Source: Plantactinospora sp. BC1 (lineage in GTDB: Bacteria; Actinomycetota; Actinomycetes; Mycobacteriales; Micromonosporaceae). Taken from it: 64,000 nt of DNA. The notes beneath the pieces are model-generated. The model searched no databases, was not told the origin of the DNA, and saw only the letters and a program-made list of their open reading frames with translations. The stretch lies in assembly GCF_003030345.1 (NCBI RefSeq), contig NZ_CP028158.1, forward strand, positions 868,001-932,000, read 5' to 3'. A program made the position numbers and the translations under genes. Position 1 is the first letter of the stretch; every line of letters begins with the position of its first letter. This document shows, piece after piece, positions 63,679 through 64,000 of this stretch.

Positions 63679-64000
63679 CTACGAGCGGGCCGGGTCGAGA
63701 CCAGAACCGGCCGGGTCGCCGAGCACGATCCGGGCGTCGTCCGGCAGCCGACGGGTGCTTCCGCGCCGGTCCAGCAGTTCGAGCAGCGGCACCGCGACCC
63801 GCCGGGTCGTACCGAGGGCCTGCCGGGCGGTGCTGAGGGTGAACGGTTGCGGCAGCTCGGCGAGTACCCGGATCGCCCGATCGGGGGCGTCCGGCAGCAG
63901 GACGACGTTCTCGGCGAGCCTGAGCAGCGCACCGGCGCGTACCGCCGCGCCGATCTCCCGGTGCCCGAGCCCGACCTCGGCCAGCCGGGCCGCCTCCGGG
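63679..64000 (-). CDS. selB: Selenocysteine-specific elongation factor, C-terminal end (partial)
   Basis: The last ~106 residues of a gene cut by the window edge. PEAARLAEVGLGHREIGAAV, then RLAENVVLLPDAPDRAIRVL and FTLSTARQALGTTRRVAVPL with LELLDRRGSTRRL are typical of the final winged-helix repeats of SelB. These bind the SECIS hairpin of selenoprotein messages while the N-terminal GTPase domain (outside the window) carries Sec-tRNA. The stop is TAG. Its presence means the genome should also encode selA, selD, tRNA-Sec and at least one selenoprotein. It is convergent with LtrA, 40 bp apart. Confidence 0.85.
   Translation of the reverse strand, partial: PEAARLAEVGLGHREIGAAVRAGALLRLAENVVLLPDAPDRAIRVLAELPQPFTLSTARQALGTTRRVAVPLLELLDRRGSTRRLPDDARIVLGDPAGSGLDPARS

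Overview
The window is very GC-rich, almost fully coding on both strands, and uses GTG as well as ATG starts. Gene content points to a filamentous actinobacterium of the Micromonosporaceae type. The best markers are the conserved order CDP-alcohol phosphatidyltransferase, DUF881, small basic protein, DUF881, gcvH, FHA protein (GarA/OdhI type), MerR (FtsR type), DUF151 nuclease, second MerR. Others are a DUF5999 protein, a DUF6223 protein, a GntR/TetR fusion regulator and many apparently leaderless promoters (a -10 box 7 nt before the start codon). The taxonomic call is inference from these families; no rRNA is present.

Layout. 1-3.5 kb: serine hydroxymethyltransferase, a conserved actinobacterial protein and an SDR oxidoreductase. 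3.6-6.9 kb: AraC regulator, VOC protein and a UvrA-like ABC ATPase, ended by a strong hairpin. 7-9.4 kb: a secreted protein, then an AT-richer gap with what looks like the 3' end of a tRNA, a 14-bp palindrome and a tyrosine recombinase. 9.4-14.2 kb: a membrane Hsp70/beta-propeller fusion and a NarL-type two-component system. 14.3-17.9 kb: secreted and membrane proteins, an EEP phosphatase/nuclease and peptide deformylase. 18-22.5 kb: an SNF2 helicase and SWIM-finger pair. 22.7-27.4 kb: aminodeoxychorismate synthase component I, a DUF5999 protein, and glycine dehydrogenase (gcvP) under a glycine riboswitch. 27.7-33.5 kb: a complete five-gene peptide ABC transporter. 33.5-38.1 kb: beta-carbonic anhydrase, aldo/keto reductase, and an FAD monooxygenase divergent from a GntR-TetR fusion regulator with clear palindromic operators. 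38.2-40.6 kb: truncated haemoglobin, flavohaemoprotein and a DivIVA-like protein in one operon. 40.9-48.2 kb: a SanA/YdcF-type protein and the conserved FHA/gcvH/DUF881 block. 48.6-58.4 kb: DUF2267, a Tat-exported amidase, selenium-binding protein/methanethiol oxidase with a membrane partner, XdhC, small actinobacterial proteins, an HhH glycosylase-like protein, an AHSA1-TM-CBM2-like fusion and a NamZ-type (DUF1343) muramidase. 58.6-64 kb: a DUF6461 protein, a second UvrA-like ATPase behind a perfect 14-bp inverted repeat, an LtrA-family membrane protein, and the 3' end of selB at the right edge.

How genes work together. glyA, gcvP and gcvH all belong to glycine/one-carbon metabolism, and the riboswitch ties gcvP to glycine level. 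The two UvrA-like proteins lack the UvrB-binding insertion and look like self-protection or drug-resistance ATPases. Their separate control regions (AraC next to one, an inverted repeat before the other) suggest inducible use. The globin operon is a nitric-oxide/oxygen stress module. The selB end shows that the organism decodes selenocysteine.

The least expected structural theme is short direct repeats that lie across or just after stop codons in at least eight places. Other items worth a second look are two unusual domain fusions, the GntR-TetR operator region and a possible tRNA-derived attachment site. I saw no CRISPR array, insertion sequence or intact tRNA. I did not find one unmistakable, wholly new multi-gene system.
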